Positions 51,561-60,490 of a DNA stretch of 64,000 nucleotides are shown here, one piece after another. Below the pieces are notes generated by a model, which saw only the letters and a program-made list of their open reading frames with translations, was not told where the DNA came from and ran no database searches. Location of the stretch: contig CAXBEV010000007.1 of NCBI GenBank assembly GCA_963974935.1, positions 100,459-164,458 on the forward strand. The letters are read 5' to 3'. Position numbers and translations under genes: made by a program. Positions within the stretch are counted from its first letter, which is position 1, and each line of letters opens with the position of its first letter. This DNA comes from UBA4479 sp963974935 (lineage in GTDB: Bacteria > Pseudomonadota > Alphaproteobacteria > Rhodospirillales > Casp-alpha2).

Positions 51561-52579
51561 GCAGGGTCTGTATTTTCGGGGCCGGCGCCATCGGCGGCAT
51601 GATGGCGGGCGCATTGGCGGATGCGGGCGCAGACGTTTCCATCGTCGCGCGCGGCCCGCATCTGGCGGCGATCAAACAAAACGGCATGATCCTTCGCATG
51701 AATGGCGAAGAAAAAAACTACAAACTGAAAGCGAGTGATGATCCCGCCGATTTGGGCGAGCAGGATTACGTCATCGTCACTCTCAAAGCGCACTCGGTAC
51801 CGGCGATTGTTGATACCTTCAAACCGTTGCTCGGCAAAGACACCGCCATCGTGCCCGCCGTGAACGGGCTACCGTGGTGGTATTTTTACGGCGCCGACAC
51901 CGGCACACCGCTCGACAACTCACCAATTGAGACCGTCGACCCCAACGGCGCGCAGTGGCACGCGTTCGGACCGGAGCGCGCGATCGGCTGCGTTGTCTAT
52001 CCCGCTTGCACGGTTCCCGAACCCGGCGTGATTGAGCACAAATACGGCAATCGCTTTTCATTAGGTGAGCCTGACGGTAGCACCACGGAGCGCCTGGAAA
52101 CACTGTCAAAAATGCTGATCGCAGGCGGCCTAAAGGCACCGCGCAAGTCCCGACTCCGTGATGAAATCTGGATCAAGCTGTGGGGCAACTGTTCATTCAA
52201 CCCGGTCTCCGCAATCACCGGCGCGAGCCTTGATCTGATCGGCACCAACGAGGCCTGCCGCGACGTGATCCGGCGCATGATGCTGGAATGCAAAGCGGTC
52301 GGCGAAGCCGTCGGGGCTCGGTTCTCGGTCGACGTCGAGCGTCGCATCGACGGCGGCGCCGAAATCATCGGCCATAAACCGTCGACCCGCCAAGACGTCG
52401 AACAAGGCCGGCCGATGGAATTGGACGCGTTAACCTCAACGGTGCTGGAACTCGCACGCCGCCTGGATATCGAGACTCCAACCATGGATGCGGTGGCAGC
52501 GCTTGTGCGCATGCAGGGCTCGGTGCTTGGTCTGTACGATTACAAACCCGCGCTGGAAGACATCATCTTTAAGCGCTGA
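51557..52579 (+). CDS. Ketopantoate reductase-family (PanE/ApbA) oxidoreductase
   Basis: A 340-aa NADP-dependent reductase with the Rossmann motif VCIFGAGAIGG (residues 4-14), AVNGLPWW in the middle and the conserved Lys in IKLWGNCSFNP. The PanE family reduces 2-keto acids such as ketopantoate; paralogues in catabolic operons act on other keto or hydroxy acids. AGGAGG precedes the ATG, and the start overlaps the ligase stop by 4 bp. Because it is coupled to an acyl-CoA ligase and not to pantothenate genes, a catabolic role is more likely than vitamin synthesis. Confidence 0.88.
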   Translation: MSRVCIFGAGAIGGMMAGALADAGADVSIVARGPHLAAIKQNGMILRMNGEEKNYKLKASDDPADLGEQDYVIVTLKAHSVPAIVDTFKPLLGKDTAIVPAVNGLPWWYFYGADTGTPLDNSPIETVDPNGAQWHAFGPERAIGCVVYPACTVPEPGVIEHKYGNRFSLGEPDGSTTERLETLSKMLIAGGLKAPRKSRLRDEIWIKLWGNCSFNPVSAITGASLDLIGTNEACRDVIRRMMLECKAVGEAVGARFSVDVERRIDGGAEIIGHKPSTRQDVEQGRPMELDALTSTVLELARRLDIETPTMDAVAALVRMQGSVLGLYDYKPALEDIIFKR

Positions 52580-52622
52580 GCGCAGACCGTCCGAGGTACA
52601 TGCGCAAGCTGAGTCTACGCAC

Positions 52623-52648
52623 GAGGCCGCTCTCAATGCTGCGGTCTC
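52623..52648 (+). terminator. Possible intrinsic terminator after ligase/reductase operon
   Basis: An 8-bp GC-rich stem (GAGGCCGC / GCGGTCTC, one G-U pair) with a 10-base loop, 44 bp after the stop codon. The following CTTAAAATG is a poor U-tract, so termination may be partial. Confidence 0.45.
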
Positions 52649-52725
52649 CTTAAAATGATTTATGTCAGCGCGCCGTGCTACATATAAGTTTATTCCTTAT
52701 CACTTAACCTCGAAAGGAGGCAAAA

Positions 52726-53550
52726 ATGTCGGCATCTAAAATTTCGACAATTCGGGACGGCTCATTCAATTGGCGTTGCAGCAAATTCGCTGCGGCAATC
52801 TTCGGCGTTTCGCTGCTATCGATACTCACCGGACCGGTGTTCGCATCGGAGCGGGACGAGCAATATCACCGTGATTATATATCGGGGGTGCCTGTCGATC
52901 CCAGTGAAGCATGGACGCTCGCGAGCGGTGCACGAATGTATGACAATTGGTATAATGCACTTGGCGTGGATGCACCAAAGACGACCCACCCTGCATGGCC
53001 CGCTTCAAACACGAAAAAAAGCGGCGCCGTCACATGGCGGTGCAAGTCTTGTCACGGCTGGGATTATTCAGGCAAAGACGGCGCATATGGCAAAGGCTCA
53101 TATAAAACCGGCATCACCGGCATTCGGGCCTATGCCGGCAAGGGCGAAGACGCGATCCATAAAATCTTGATGGATAAAACCCATGGCTACACACACGACA
53201 TGATCCCATTAGATGCCATGCTGCGCCTGTCCGCGTTTGTCGGCAAAGGGCAGATTGCGGTCGCCGACTATATTAAGCCCGACAAAACTGTGCTCGGTGA
53301 CACCGAAAAAGGTAAGGCGGTTTTTCAGAACGTCTGTGCCGCATGTCATGGATTTGACGGCAAAGCCCTCAATTGGGGCGACGCAAACAAACCCGCGTAT
53401 ATTGGCACCGAGGCACAAGGCAATCCTTGGGAAATCCTGCATAAAATCAGGGCTGGCCATCCTGGCGTTGAAATGCCGGCAATGATGGCGTTTCCGACAC
53501 AAACGCAGGTGGACGTGTTGAGTTACGCAAAAACACTTCCCGCCAAATAA
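52726..53550 (+). CDS. Periplasmic dihaem c-type cytochrome
   Basis: A 274-aa exported protein with a signal sequence (about residues 18-40, ending PVFA) and two haem-attachment sites: CKSCH at 106-110 and CAACH at 204-208. Candidate distal Met ligands lie near HDMIPLDAM (158-165) and MPAMM (250-254). The N-terminal module (YDNWYNALGVDAP ... HPAWP) precedes the first haem and is not part of a standard cytochrome c domain. An excellent SD, AAAGGAGG, suggests high expression. It is monocistronic with its own strong terminator; the redox partner is not evident. Confidence 0.9.
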   Translation: MSASKISTIRDGSFNWRCSKFAAAIFGVSLLSILTGPVFASERDEQYHRDYISGVPVDPSEAWTLASGARMYDNWYNALGVDAPKTTHPAWPASNTKKSGAVTWRCKSCHGWDYSGKDGAYGKGSYKTGITGIRAYAGKGEDAIHKILMDKTHGYTHDMIPLDAMLRLSAFVGKGQIAVADYIKPDKTVLGDTEKGKAVFQNVCAACHGFDGKALNWGDANKPAYIGTEAQGNPWEILHKIRAGHPGVEMPAMMAFPTQTQVDVLSYAKTLPAK

Positions 53551-53556
53551 GCCTTC

Positions 53557-53599
53557 ACGCATCAGCCATAGGCGGCAACGTCTATGACTGATGCGTTTT
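53557..53599 (+). terminator. Strong rho-independent terminator
   Basis: A 15-bp stem with one mismatch (ACGCATCAGCCATAG / CTATGACTGATGCGT) and a 10-base loop, followed by TTTT. It lies just after the cytochrome gene and just before the convergent GST stop codon, so it may stop both transcripts, though the U-tract is better on the plus strand. Confidence 0.82.
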
Positions 53600-54248
53600 A
53601 AGGAAACGCAGGTTCGGTGTCGCCAGCCTGCCACGCTGGATATTTCTGCATTACTCGCCTAAACAACGGCGAGTCCAAGCCATCTCGCAACCACGCGTGC
53701 AGCTTCGGCAGATCAAGACTGTCGAACCACTCTTTGTCCGTGTGCGCGAACTGGCGCACAAACGGCAGGATCGCAGCGTCAGCCAACGACATATGCGCGC
53801 CGCATAAAAACGCCGAGCTTGCGAGTCGATCTTCAAGGGCGTGCAATATTTTGACACCCTCAGCGCGATGGAAAAGCGGGTCTGCGTCGTCATATCGGTT
53901 CGGATATTTGTAGCGGTCCAGGTGATGTTTGAAGGCGCCGTCATTGACCGCCACCAGGGCATCGATCTCGTCCACGTTACCCCGCGTCGGCGTCAACCAG
54001 CCGCCCGGATCGTGCGCCATCAGCGTCCATTTCATGATGTCGTAGCTTTCTTCGAGAACATTTCCCCCCGGCAATACCAACACCGGCACCGTCGCCTTGG
54101 GCGAGGCCTCGAGCATTTCTGGTGGCTTGTTGCGCAACACGACCTCGCGCAACGCGCAGGTCTGGCCACTGACCGCAATCGCTAAGCGTGCCCGCATCGC
54201 ATACGGGCAACGCCGAAACGAATACAGCACGGGCAGCGGTTTCGTCAT
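53598..54248 (-). CDS. Glutathione S-transferase family protein
   Basis: A 216-aa GST with an N-terminal thioredoxin-like domain: the RRCPYAMRA segment places Cys14 at the active-site position, the cis-Pro is in TVPVLVL, and Glu-Ser is in LEESYDIM. A helical C-terminal domain with SLADAAILPFVRQF follows. A Cys-type active site is shared with omega-like and glutaredoxin-like GSTs. It overlaps trhO by 4 bp (ATGA) and is the last gene of a three-gene leftward operon. Confidence 0.9.
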   Translation of the reverse strand: MTKPLPVLYSFRRCPYAMRARLAIAVSGQTCALREVVLRNKPPEMLEASPKATVPVLVLPGGNVLEESYDIMKWTLMAHDPGGWLTPTRGNVDEIDALVAVNDGAFKHHLDRYKYPNRYDDADPLFHRAEGVKILHALEDRLASSAFLCGAHMSLADAAILPFVRQFAHTDKEWFDSLDLPKLHAWLRDGLDSPLFRRVMQKYPAWQAGDTEPAFP

Positions 54249-55195
54249 CCGGACTCCGTATTCGCAGACTTCTTCATCTGCGCGGCCGTCGCACCAATGT
54301 GTGGCTCGCCGCGCGCTTCGGCAATTTCTACCTGATGCTGGCGGGCAGCGTAGCGTTTTCGCTGCTCGTCCGTGCGCGCATCAATACAATAATCGCACGA
54401 CACACCCGGCACATAATTGGGTGAAGCCCGTTCCGCCAAGCTGATTGGTTGACGGCACGCATGACACAACGCGTGCTCACCTTTTTTAAGACCGTGCGCA
54501 ACCGCGACCCGATGATCAAAAACGAAGCATTCACCCTGCCAACGGCTTTGCGTTTCTGGCACATTTTCCAAGTACTTCAAGATGCCGCCCTTTAGATGAA
54601 ATACGTCCTCAACGCCCTCGTGCTTGAGATACGACGTCGCTTTTTCACAGCGAATGCCACCGGTGCAGAACATGGCGACCTTTTTGCCCACAAATTCTGC
54701 GCGGTGTTCTTCGAACCACGCCGGAAAATCGCCAAAGCTCGCCGTCTTTGGATTGATCGCGCCTTCAAAGCTGCCGATCTCCACTTCGTAATCGTTGCGG
54801 GTATCAATGACGACCACATCCGGGTCAGCGATCAAATCATTCCAGTCCAACGGGTCAACATAGGTGCCGACTTCCGACGTCGGATCGACGCCCGGAACAC
54901 CCAACGTCACGATCTCTTTTTTAAGCCGCACCTTCAGCCGATAGAACGGCATCGCTGGCGCAGATGATTCCTTATGCTCAAGCACGGCGCAGCCGGGCAG
55001 TGCACGGATATAGGCCATCGCCGCATCAATGCCCACACGTGACCCCGCAATCGTGCCGTTGATCCCCTCGCCCGCCAGCAACACAGTGCCTTTTAAGCCT
55101 TGTTCAGACAGGGCCGCCAACAACGGCGCACGCAGCGCGGATGGATCGGTAAAGCGGGTAAAATGATAAAATGCTGAGACAACAATATCGGTCAC
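54245..55195 (-). CDS. trhO: tRNA uridine(34) hydroxylase, rhodanese family
   Basis: A 316-aa protein with the TrhO/YceA layout. The N-terminal acylphosphatase-like part contains TVLLAGEGINGTIAGS; a central rhodanese domain has the active-site Cys in MFCTGGIRCEKAT; and a C-terminal Cys-rich region includes CHACRQPIS and CDYC. It catalyses oxygen-dependent hydroxylation of uridine 34 in certain tRNAs. A GTG start 4 bp after the aminotransferase stop is preferred; a longer frame with an upstream alternative start would overlap the aminotransferase by 32 bp. Confidence 0.92.
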   Translation of the reverse strand: MTDIVVSAFYHFTRFTDPSALRAPLLAALSEQGLKGTVLLAGEGINGTIAGSRVGIDAAMAYIRALPGCAVLEHKESSAPAMPFYRLKVRLKKEIVTLGVPGVDPTSEVGTYVDPLDWNDLIADPDVVVIDTRNDYEVEIGSFEGAINPKTASFGDFPAWFEEHRAEFVGKKVAMFCTGGIRCEKATSYLKHEGVEDVFHLKGGILKYLENVPETQSRWQGECFVFDHRVAVAHGLKKGEHALCHACRQPISLAERASPNYVPGVSCDYCIDARTDEQRKRYAARQHQVEIAEARGEPHIGATAAQMKKSANTESG

Positions 55196-55199
55196 GACA

Positions 55200-56414
55200 T
55201 CACGCTTTGTACCTATGCGCCATCGCGACAATCCGTTCTGCTGCCGCGACCGCTGCCGTATGATCTTGCGAGAAGTTCAGTCGCACGCTTGCTGGCGTAT
55301 GTGGGCTGAATTCCGTCCCAGGCGTAACGATGACACCCGCCTGCAGGCGCAACAAACGCACGAAGTCATGCACATCCACATCCAGTTCGGGCAGTTTCGG
55401 AAACAAATAGCTGCCCGCTTGCGGCACCCGGGTTTCGAGGCCAGCCCCATGGAAGATGCGGATCAGATCATCGCGAATGGCCTGATGCAGCACGACGCGT
55501 TCCGCCATCCAGCCGTCAGGCTCATTGAACCACGTGCGCAACACCGCTTGATTATAGCCCGCAGCCCTGAGCGAGACGATGGCCTGTAGTTTTTCCATAC
55601 GCTCAATCAGGTGCGGCGCGCCGAAGGCGACGCCCAAGCGATAGCCGCTGAGCGATTCCGTTTTTGATGGCCCCATGATCGTAATGGTATTGTCGGGCCG
55701 ATCACTGACAGCGCGATAATGCACGTACGGTACCCCCTCATACAGCAGCCGAGAATATAACTGATCAACGATCACCGTCGCATCGAATTCGGCCGCCAGC
55801 GCCGCGATCTCGTCAATTTCGTCGGCGGCATAAACAGCGCCGGTCGGGTTGTTGGGATTCGAGAACAAAAACACCTTAGCACCGGCATCGAAGGCGCCGC
55901 GTAACTCGCCCAAGTTTAAGCCGGCGTTTTGATCGTTGTTGATATAATTCAACTGCACAGGCGCGATCTCGCCCCCGAAGAACTGCACGAGTTTTCGGTT
56001 CGCGAAATAGTCCGGCTGCACGATCGCCACTTTGTCGCCATCCGTCACCGTCGCGGCGACGGCGAGAAACAGCGCCCCTTGCGTGCCCGTGGTTACGATC
56101 AGCCCGTCTTCGGCGGAAACCGGCGCGCCGGTGAAGGCCTCCAGTTTGGCCGCAAGCGCTGTGCGAATATCCGAAGCGCCTCGGTACTCCGTATAAGCCT
56201 GCTTGCCGCCGACCTTAACACCTGCCGTAAACGCCTCAAACGAGCCCGGCGTGGGTGCAAACGCATCCACATCGCCGTGCGAAAAATCCACAGGCGTGCC
56301 CGCCATGACATCGCCTCGCATTAAAGTCTCAATATTACCGGTTTTTTGTCGCGTTTCCTGGCCCGGGGCATTGTCGGTCGCAAGGGCTTTATATTTTTCT
56401 TCAATCGAGGTCAT
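55200..56414 (-). CDS. Pyridoxal-phosphate aminotransferase, class I/II
   Basis: A 404-aa fold-type I aminotransferase. The FSNPNNPTGAVY segment and the PLP-binding Lys in GPSKTESLSGYRLG are present, and the Arg that binds the substrate carboxylate is in SVRLNFS near the C-terminus. The 40-residue N-terminal part is not conserved in wording with standard AspC. It is the first gene of the leftward aminotransferase-trhO-GST operon. Substrate unknown. Confidence 0.92.
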   Translation of the reverse strand: MTSIEEKYKALATDNAPGQETRQKTGNIETLMRGDVMAGTPVDFSHGDVDAFAPTPGSFEAFTAGVKVGGKQAYTEYRGASDIRTALAAKLEAFTGAPVSAEDGLIVTTGTQGALFLAVAATVTDGDKVAIVQPDYFANRKLVQFFGGEIAPVQLNYINNDQNAGLNLGELRGAFDAGAKVFLFSNPNNPTGAVYAADEIDEIAALAAEFDATVIVDQLYSRLLYEGVPYVHYRAVSDRPDNTITIMGPSKTESLSGYRLGVAFGAPHLIERMEKLQAIVSLRAAGYNQAVLRTWFNEPDGWMAERVVLHQAIRDDLIRIFHGAGLETRVPQAGSYLFPKLPELDVDVHDFVRLLRLQAGVIVTPGTEFSPHTPASVRLNFSQDHTAAVAAAERIVAMAHRYKA

Positions 56415-56588
56415 GTGGCACTCATTTTGATAAAAGGAAAGACCGGCGCATACTCGCTTTTTTTAGCGGAAAGGTCAGTATGTATTTACCGCCCATCGCG
56501 AATCCGCGACTCTAAAGACACCATTTATCAGACATAATAGCACTTGTAGAGTTGGTAACGAAAACAACGCCGAATGGATAGGTCCAAG

Positions 56589-56921
56589 ATGGAATCCCGC
56601 TTTTTCTCCTATGGTGACATTCTCTTTCAAGAGGGGGATAAGCCGAGCGCTGCCTACATCATCAAAGAGGGTAAAATCATGCTCTCCAAGAAAACCCGCC
56701 ATGGCATGAGTAAAGAAATCGCCGTGATTGAGGCCGGCAATATCATCGGCGAAGTATCTTTGATCACAAATTCACCCCATTCCGTGACGGCCGTCGCACA
56801 CGGAGACGGCCAAGCAATGATTTTGGCGCGAGAAGACTTCGACGAACGACTTGCACGCACGGATAAAGTTATCACGATGATCCTGCAATCTGTGATTCGC
56901 CGCCTTAAATCAACTTACTAA
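56589..56921 (+). CDS. Stand-alone cyclic-nucleotide-binding-domain protein
   Basis: A 110-aa protein consisting only of a CNB (cNMP/CRP-sensor) fold: FSYGDILFQEGDKPSAAYIIKEGKI opens the beta-roll, and GNIIGEVSLITNSPHSVTAVA holds the phosphate-binding cassette position. The usual Arg of the cassette is replaced (NSPHSVTA), so cAMP binding is doubtful. There is no DNA-binding domain. Start at 56589 follows AGG at good spacing; an ATG five codons upstream is also possible. It is divergent from the aminotransferase gene. Confidence 0.8.
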   Translation: MESRFFSYGDILFQEGDKPSAAYIIKEGKIMLSKKTRHGMSKEIAVIEAGNIIGEVSLITNSPHSVTAVAHGDGQAMILAREDFDERLARTDKVITMILQSVIRRLKSTY

Positions 56922-57040
56922 GGTCGATCAGCGCAACGTGACCTACGCCATTGAATGAGGCGGCCCGCATACTCTAACATCTAGATACGTCATCCATTGC
57001 GGCAGTTCTGCCGAAATATTTTCATCGAAAGGTCACCATC

Positions 57041-58651
57041 ATGAGAGGCGCGGACTTACTCGCACAATCGTTGTCGAACGCCGGGGTCGATGTGATCTTT
57101 TCGTTGTCCGGAAATCAGATCATGCCGCTGTATGACGCGTGCATCGATGTCGGCATCCGCATCATCCATACCCGCCATGAAGGCGCCGCCGTCTATATGG
57201 CCGAAGCCTATGCGCAGCTGACCGGCGGCATCGGCGTCGCCCTGATCACGGCTGCGCCCGGTTTCGCCAGCGGCCTGGGCCCGCTGTTCATGGCGACCGC
57301 TGCCGAAAACCCGATTTTATTGCTGAGCGGCGATTCACCCGTTACCCAAGACGGCAAAGGTGCGTTTCAGGAATTCGATCAAATCAGCGTGTCGGCACCG
57401 CTGACCAAGTTCGCTAAGCGTGTGATGGCCGCCGAAGACCTGGGCCAAGACACCATCCAAGCGATCCGCACGGCGCTTGCGGGGCGGCCTGGTCCTGTCC
57501 ACTTAGCGCTCCCCTTTGACGTGTTGAACAATGACGCAGGCGATGCGACTGCACCGGATGCGGCGGCCTTCCAGCCGTCAACGGTGGCGCCTAAGGCCGA
57601 TGTCATATCCACAATCATTGATGCCCTTGAGGGCGCTGAACGCCCGCTTATTTTGGTAGGGCCGTCGCAAAATGCATCGCGCGCCGGCAGCACCCACACA
57701 CAGCTTGCCGACGCACTCGATACGCCGGTGATCCCCATGGAAAGCCCGCGTGGCCTTAATGATCCAAGCCTCGGCAACCTAGCTGCGGCCATTGCCAATG
57801 CCGATGTGATTGTCAGCTTGGGCAAAGACATCGACTTCACCACCGGATTTGGCAAAGCCCCAAAAATCTCTGCCGAGTGCGCGTTTTATATGATCGATCC
57901 CGACCCGAAATTCTTAAACCGTGCAGAAGCCGCAATGGGCTCTCGCATGAAACTGCAGGCTTGCGCTGATACGCGTGTGGCTAGAGACATGTTGGTCGAA
58001 GCCGGTGCGGCTGGCTCGGCTCACGCCGCCTGGCGTGATGAGGTCGCGGCGTTCCTGGCTTCGCGCCCGACATTGCCGAAAGATGCGACAAAGACACCGA
58101 TGCATCCAGCGGTGCTTTGCGGCGCCCTTCAAAAAGTTCTGGATGGCGCCGATGATCCGATCTTGATTATCGACGGCGGTGAATTTGGGCAGTGGGCACA
58201 GGCTTTCCTGTCGGCACCGACCCGCATGATCAACGGGCCTTCCGGTGCCATCGGCGGCTGTCTATGTTATGCGTTCGCAGCAAAAATCGCGCGTCCCGAC
58301 GCGACCGTAGTCGTGGTCATGGGCGACGGCACCGTAGGCTTCCATTTTGCCGAGTTCGAGACCGCGCATAGATACGCCACAGACTTCATCGCCGTCGTCG
58401 GGCATGACGCGCGCTGGAATGCGGAATATCAAATTCAAGCCCGTGACTTCGGACCGGACCGCATCTTTGAGACCGAGTTAAACCCGACGCGCTATGATCA
58501 AGCCGCCATGGGGTTTGGCTGTCACGGCGAATACGTGACCGACCCGACAGACTTGGATGCGGCCTTAGCCCGCGCCGAGAAAAGCAGTCTTCCGACATGC
58601 TTCGTCGCACGGATCGAGGGGCTCCCGGCGCCGTCGGGCAGCGGACATTGA
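57041..58651 (+). CDS. Thiamine-pyrophosphate-dependent enzyme (acetolactate synthase-like)
   Basis: A 536-aa ThDP enzyme with the N-terminal PYR domain (catalytic Glu47 in TRHEGAAVYMAEAYA), a central domain, and a C-terminal PP domain with GDG at 428-430. In the usual GDG-x(n)-N(N) metal motif, the second element here reads VVGHDARWNAE. The commonly conserved Asn therefore aligns with His455, which may weaken or alter Mg/ThDP binding. A GAAAGG-type SD is present. It lies 73 bp upstream of the binding-protein-fold gene and may act in the same pathway. The reaction is unknown; decarboxylation of an oxo acid or acyl-CoA is typical of relatives. Confidence 0.86.
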   Translation: MRGADLLAQSLSNAGVDVIFSLSGNQIMPLYDACIDVGIRIIHTRHEGAAVYMAEAYAQLTGGIGVALITAAPGFASGLGPLFMATAAENPILLLSGDSPVTQDGKGAFQEFDQISVSAPLTKFAKRVMAAEDLGQDTIQAIRTALAGRPGPVHLALPFDVLNNDAGDATAPDAAAFQPSTVAPKADVISTIIDALEGAERPLILVGPSQNASRAGSTHTQLADALDTPVIPMESPRGLNDPSLGNLAAAIANADVIVSLGKDIDFTTGFGKAPKISAECAFYMIDPDPKFLNRAEAAMGSRMKLQACADTRVARDMLVEAGAAGSAHAAWRDEVAAFLASRPTLPKDATKTPMHPAVLCGALQKVLDGADDPILIIDGGEFGQWAQAFLSAPTRMINGPSGAIGGCLCYAFAAKIARPDATVVVVMGDGTVGFHFAEFETAHRYATDFIAVVGHDARWNAEYQIQARDFGPDRIFETELNPTRYDQAAMGFGCHGEYVTDPTDLDAALARAEKSSLPTCFVARIEGLPAPSGSGH

Positions 58652-58724
58652 GGGCGCGTACACAGACATCAGCAAGGGCGCATGATCAACTTCAATCGAC
58701 AGCCATAAAGAAGGATACGCGGAC

Positions 58725-59612
58725 ATGACAAAAATCAGCATTCAATTTTCAAGGTTCTCCGCGTTCTACAGCCCGATCATCGCCACTATGGGCGGCGGCT
58801 TTTTGAAAGACGAAGGGCTTGATCACGAATGGTCCAATGCCGCCGTCGGCACATCGGCCGTGGACGCACTCGTCGACGGATCCGCGCATGTGGTTCAATC
58901 CGCGCCGTCGCAGGGGTTTCTCGCCTTGGAAAAAGGCAACGTTCCACCGGAAGTACATTTTGCTCAGGTCAACGAAATGGACGGCTTCTTTTTGGCGTCT
59001 CAAGACGCAGACCCTGCATTCACCTGGGACAAGTTGAACGGCGCTCGCATTATCGTCGATCAAACCAGCGTACAGCCACTGTCGATGTTCAAGTACGCAT
59101 GCTTTAAGCAGGGGTTGGGTTTTGACCAACTGAAAATCGTCGATGCAGGCAGCGGCGCCGCGATGATCAACGCCTTCAAAGACGGCAAGGGCGACTATAT
59201 CCACTTGCAGGGTCCGGCCCCGCAGCAGCTTGAATATGATGGTGCCGGCTACATCGTTGCCCCGGTCGGCACGGCCATCGGGCCGTGCGCTTTTTCATCG
59301 CTGGCGGCGACTCCAGCATGGCTCGAAACAGACATGGCAAAAGCCTTTACCCGCGCCTACGCCAAGGCGCGCACTTGGTTGATTTCCACCGACTCAGAAG
59401 AGGTTGCACACAGCCTTGAAGGCTATTTCCCGGATGTTCACCGCTCGGTTTTAGCGTCCACCATTGCGTACTATCAAAAACTCGGTAATTGGACACCGCA
59501 TATCGAGATCACAAGACCGGCCTACGAAGTCGCGCTCGACGTTTTTGAGCATGCCGGTCGCATCACCAAGCGCCATGCCTACGAAGACGTGATCGCCGCA
59601 CCGCCGATTTAA
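58725..59612 (+). CDS. NMT1/SsuA-like substrate-binding-fold protein without signal peptide
   Basis: A 295-aa protein of the periplasmic-binding-protein type 2 fold (NMT1/THI5-like or SsuA/TauA-like): FYSPIIATMGGGFLKDEGLDHEW, then GSAHVVQSAPSQGFLALEKG and VDQTSVQPLSMFKYACFKQ. Its ATG (after GAAGGATAC) starts directly at the first beta strand, with no signal peptide or lipobox, so it should be cytoplasmic. No ABC permease or ATPase genes are adjacent. It could be an enzyme or regulator built on this fold, as in THI5, MqnA or DszB, but none of their specific motifs is evident. Confidence 0.82.
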   Translation: MTKISIQFSRFSAFYSPIIATMGGGFLKDEGLDHEWSNAAVGTSAVDALVDGSAHVVQSAPSQGFLALEKGNVPPEVHFAQVNEMDGFFLASQDADPAFTWDKLNGARIIVDQTSVQPLSMFKYACFKQGLGFDQLKIVDAGSGAAMINAFKDGKGDYIHLQGPAPQQLEYDGAGYIVAPVGTAIGPCAFSSLAATPAWLETDMAKAFTRAYAKARTWLISTDSEEVAHSLEGYFPDVHRSVLASTIAYYQKLGNWTPHIEITRPAYEVALDVFEHAGRITKRHAYEDVIAAPPI

Positions 59613-59667
59613 ACGGCGTGAGACGCAGAGAAAATGCGGGCGTGAATTCGGTTCGTGAGCAAGAAGG

Positions 59668-60441
59668 TTATTTCAAGTGCCGCACACAACGAAAGCCAAT
59701 GTACACGACGGCCATATCGCGCGGCTTTGTTGCGCGGTCATCCGCGCGCATTCGAAATGCGCCATACCACCAAGAGCCGCCACGTGTGCGTTTTTCGACA
59801 TCGCCGCCATCATCAGTCCATTCCCAAACGTTCGCGCCCATATCGAACAATCCGTTTACGCCGACCTTTGTTTTGCCAACGGGCGCAGGACCGGTGCCGC
59901 GGTTTAATCGCGCGCTGTAGTCGATCGCCGGTGTCGGTCCACAGTCCTCTAAGCAATTTGCGCCGACGGGCGATGTACCCGTGGGGTATTCGTAAGTTTG
60001 ACCGGTTTGGAACGGCGCCGGCGGATCAGGTCGCATTTCGGTGAAAGCCGCTTTCGCCCATTCTTGATCCGTCGGCAGTCTTTTACCCGCCCATGCACAA
60101 TATGCGGCCGCTTCGTCGTAGGTGACGTGAACGGCAGGTTCATCGTCGTCCGCAGGCGTGCCGAACGGCGATGACCAGGTCCAACCGGGCTTTTGCGTCC
60201 AGCCGGATTCGTACACCAGTCCCCCGCCGCGCTCCTCGGCTTGGCTCACGAAACCCGTCTGCTGAACGAAAGTACGAAACTGGCCGACCGACACTTCTGT
60301 TCGATCTATGGCGAAGGTGCCGAGCACCTGCATGTCATCGGCGTGCGCGACCGGAACAAGCAACGCAATAAGTGCGAGCACGACAAATAACCGTTTTAAT
60401 GAAACGTTGGCCATTGAGCGCCCAATTGATTCTGTCTGCAT
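59668..60441 (-). CDS. Secreted SUMF1/FGE-sulfatase-domain protein without FGE cysteines
   Basis: A 257-aa protein with a Sec signal (LKRLFVVLALIALLVPVAHA, ending near residue 34) and a SUMF1-type domain: TEVSVGQFRTFVQQTG, RLPTDQEWAKAAF, DMGANVWEWTDD, RGGSWW and a final GFRCVR. In true formylglycine-generating enzymes the region after RGGS contains the copper-binding Cys pair; here it reads RGGSWWYGAFRMRADDR with no Cys. It is therefore unlikely to make formylglycine. The start was chosen at an ATG following GAGGGATGTC. It is downstream of TctA in the same direction, 49 bp away. Confidence 0.85.
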   Translation of the reverse strand: MQTESIGRSMANVSLKRLFVVLALIALLVPVAHADDMQVLGTFAIDRTEVSVGQFRTFVQQTGFVSQAEERGGGLVYESGWTQKPGWTWSSPFGTPADDDEPAVHVTYDEAAAYCAWAGKRLPTDQEWAKAAFTEMRPDPPAPFQTGQTYEYPTGTSPVGANCLEDCGPTPAIDYSARLNRGTGPAPVGKTKVGVNGLFDMGANVWEWTDDGGDVEKRTRGGSWWYGAFRMRADDRATKPRDMAVVYIGFRCVRHLK

Positions 60442-60490
60442 GACATCCCTCATGCGAGAGATATTGTAACGCCGCACCGACTTGCCAAGA

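Noticed and set aside
58725..59612. Assignment of the binding-protein-fold gene as THI5 or DszB
   Set aside because: Neither the THI5 cysteine-rich motif nor a Cys at the DszB active-site position is visible in the sequence.
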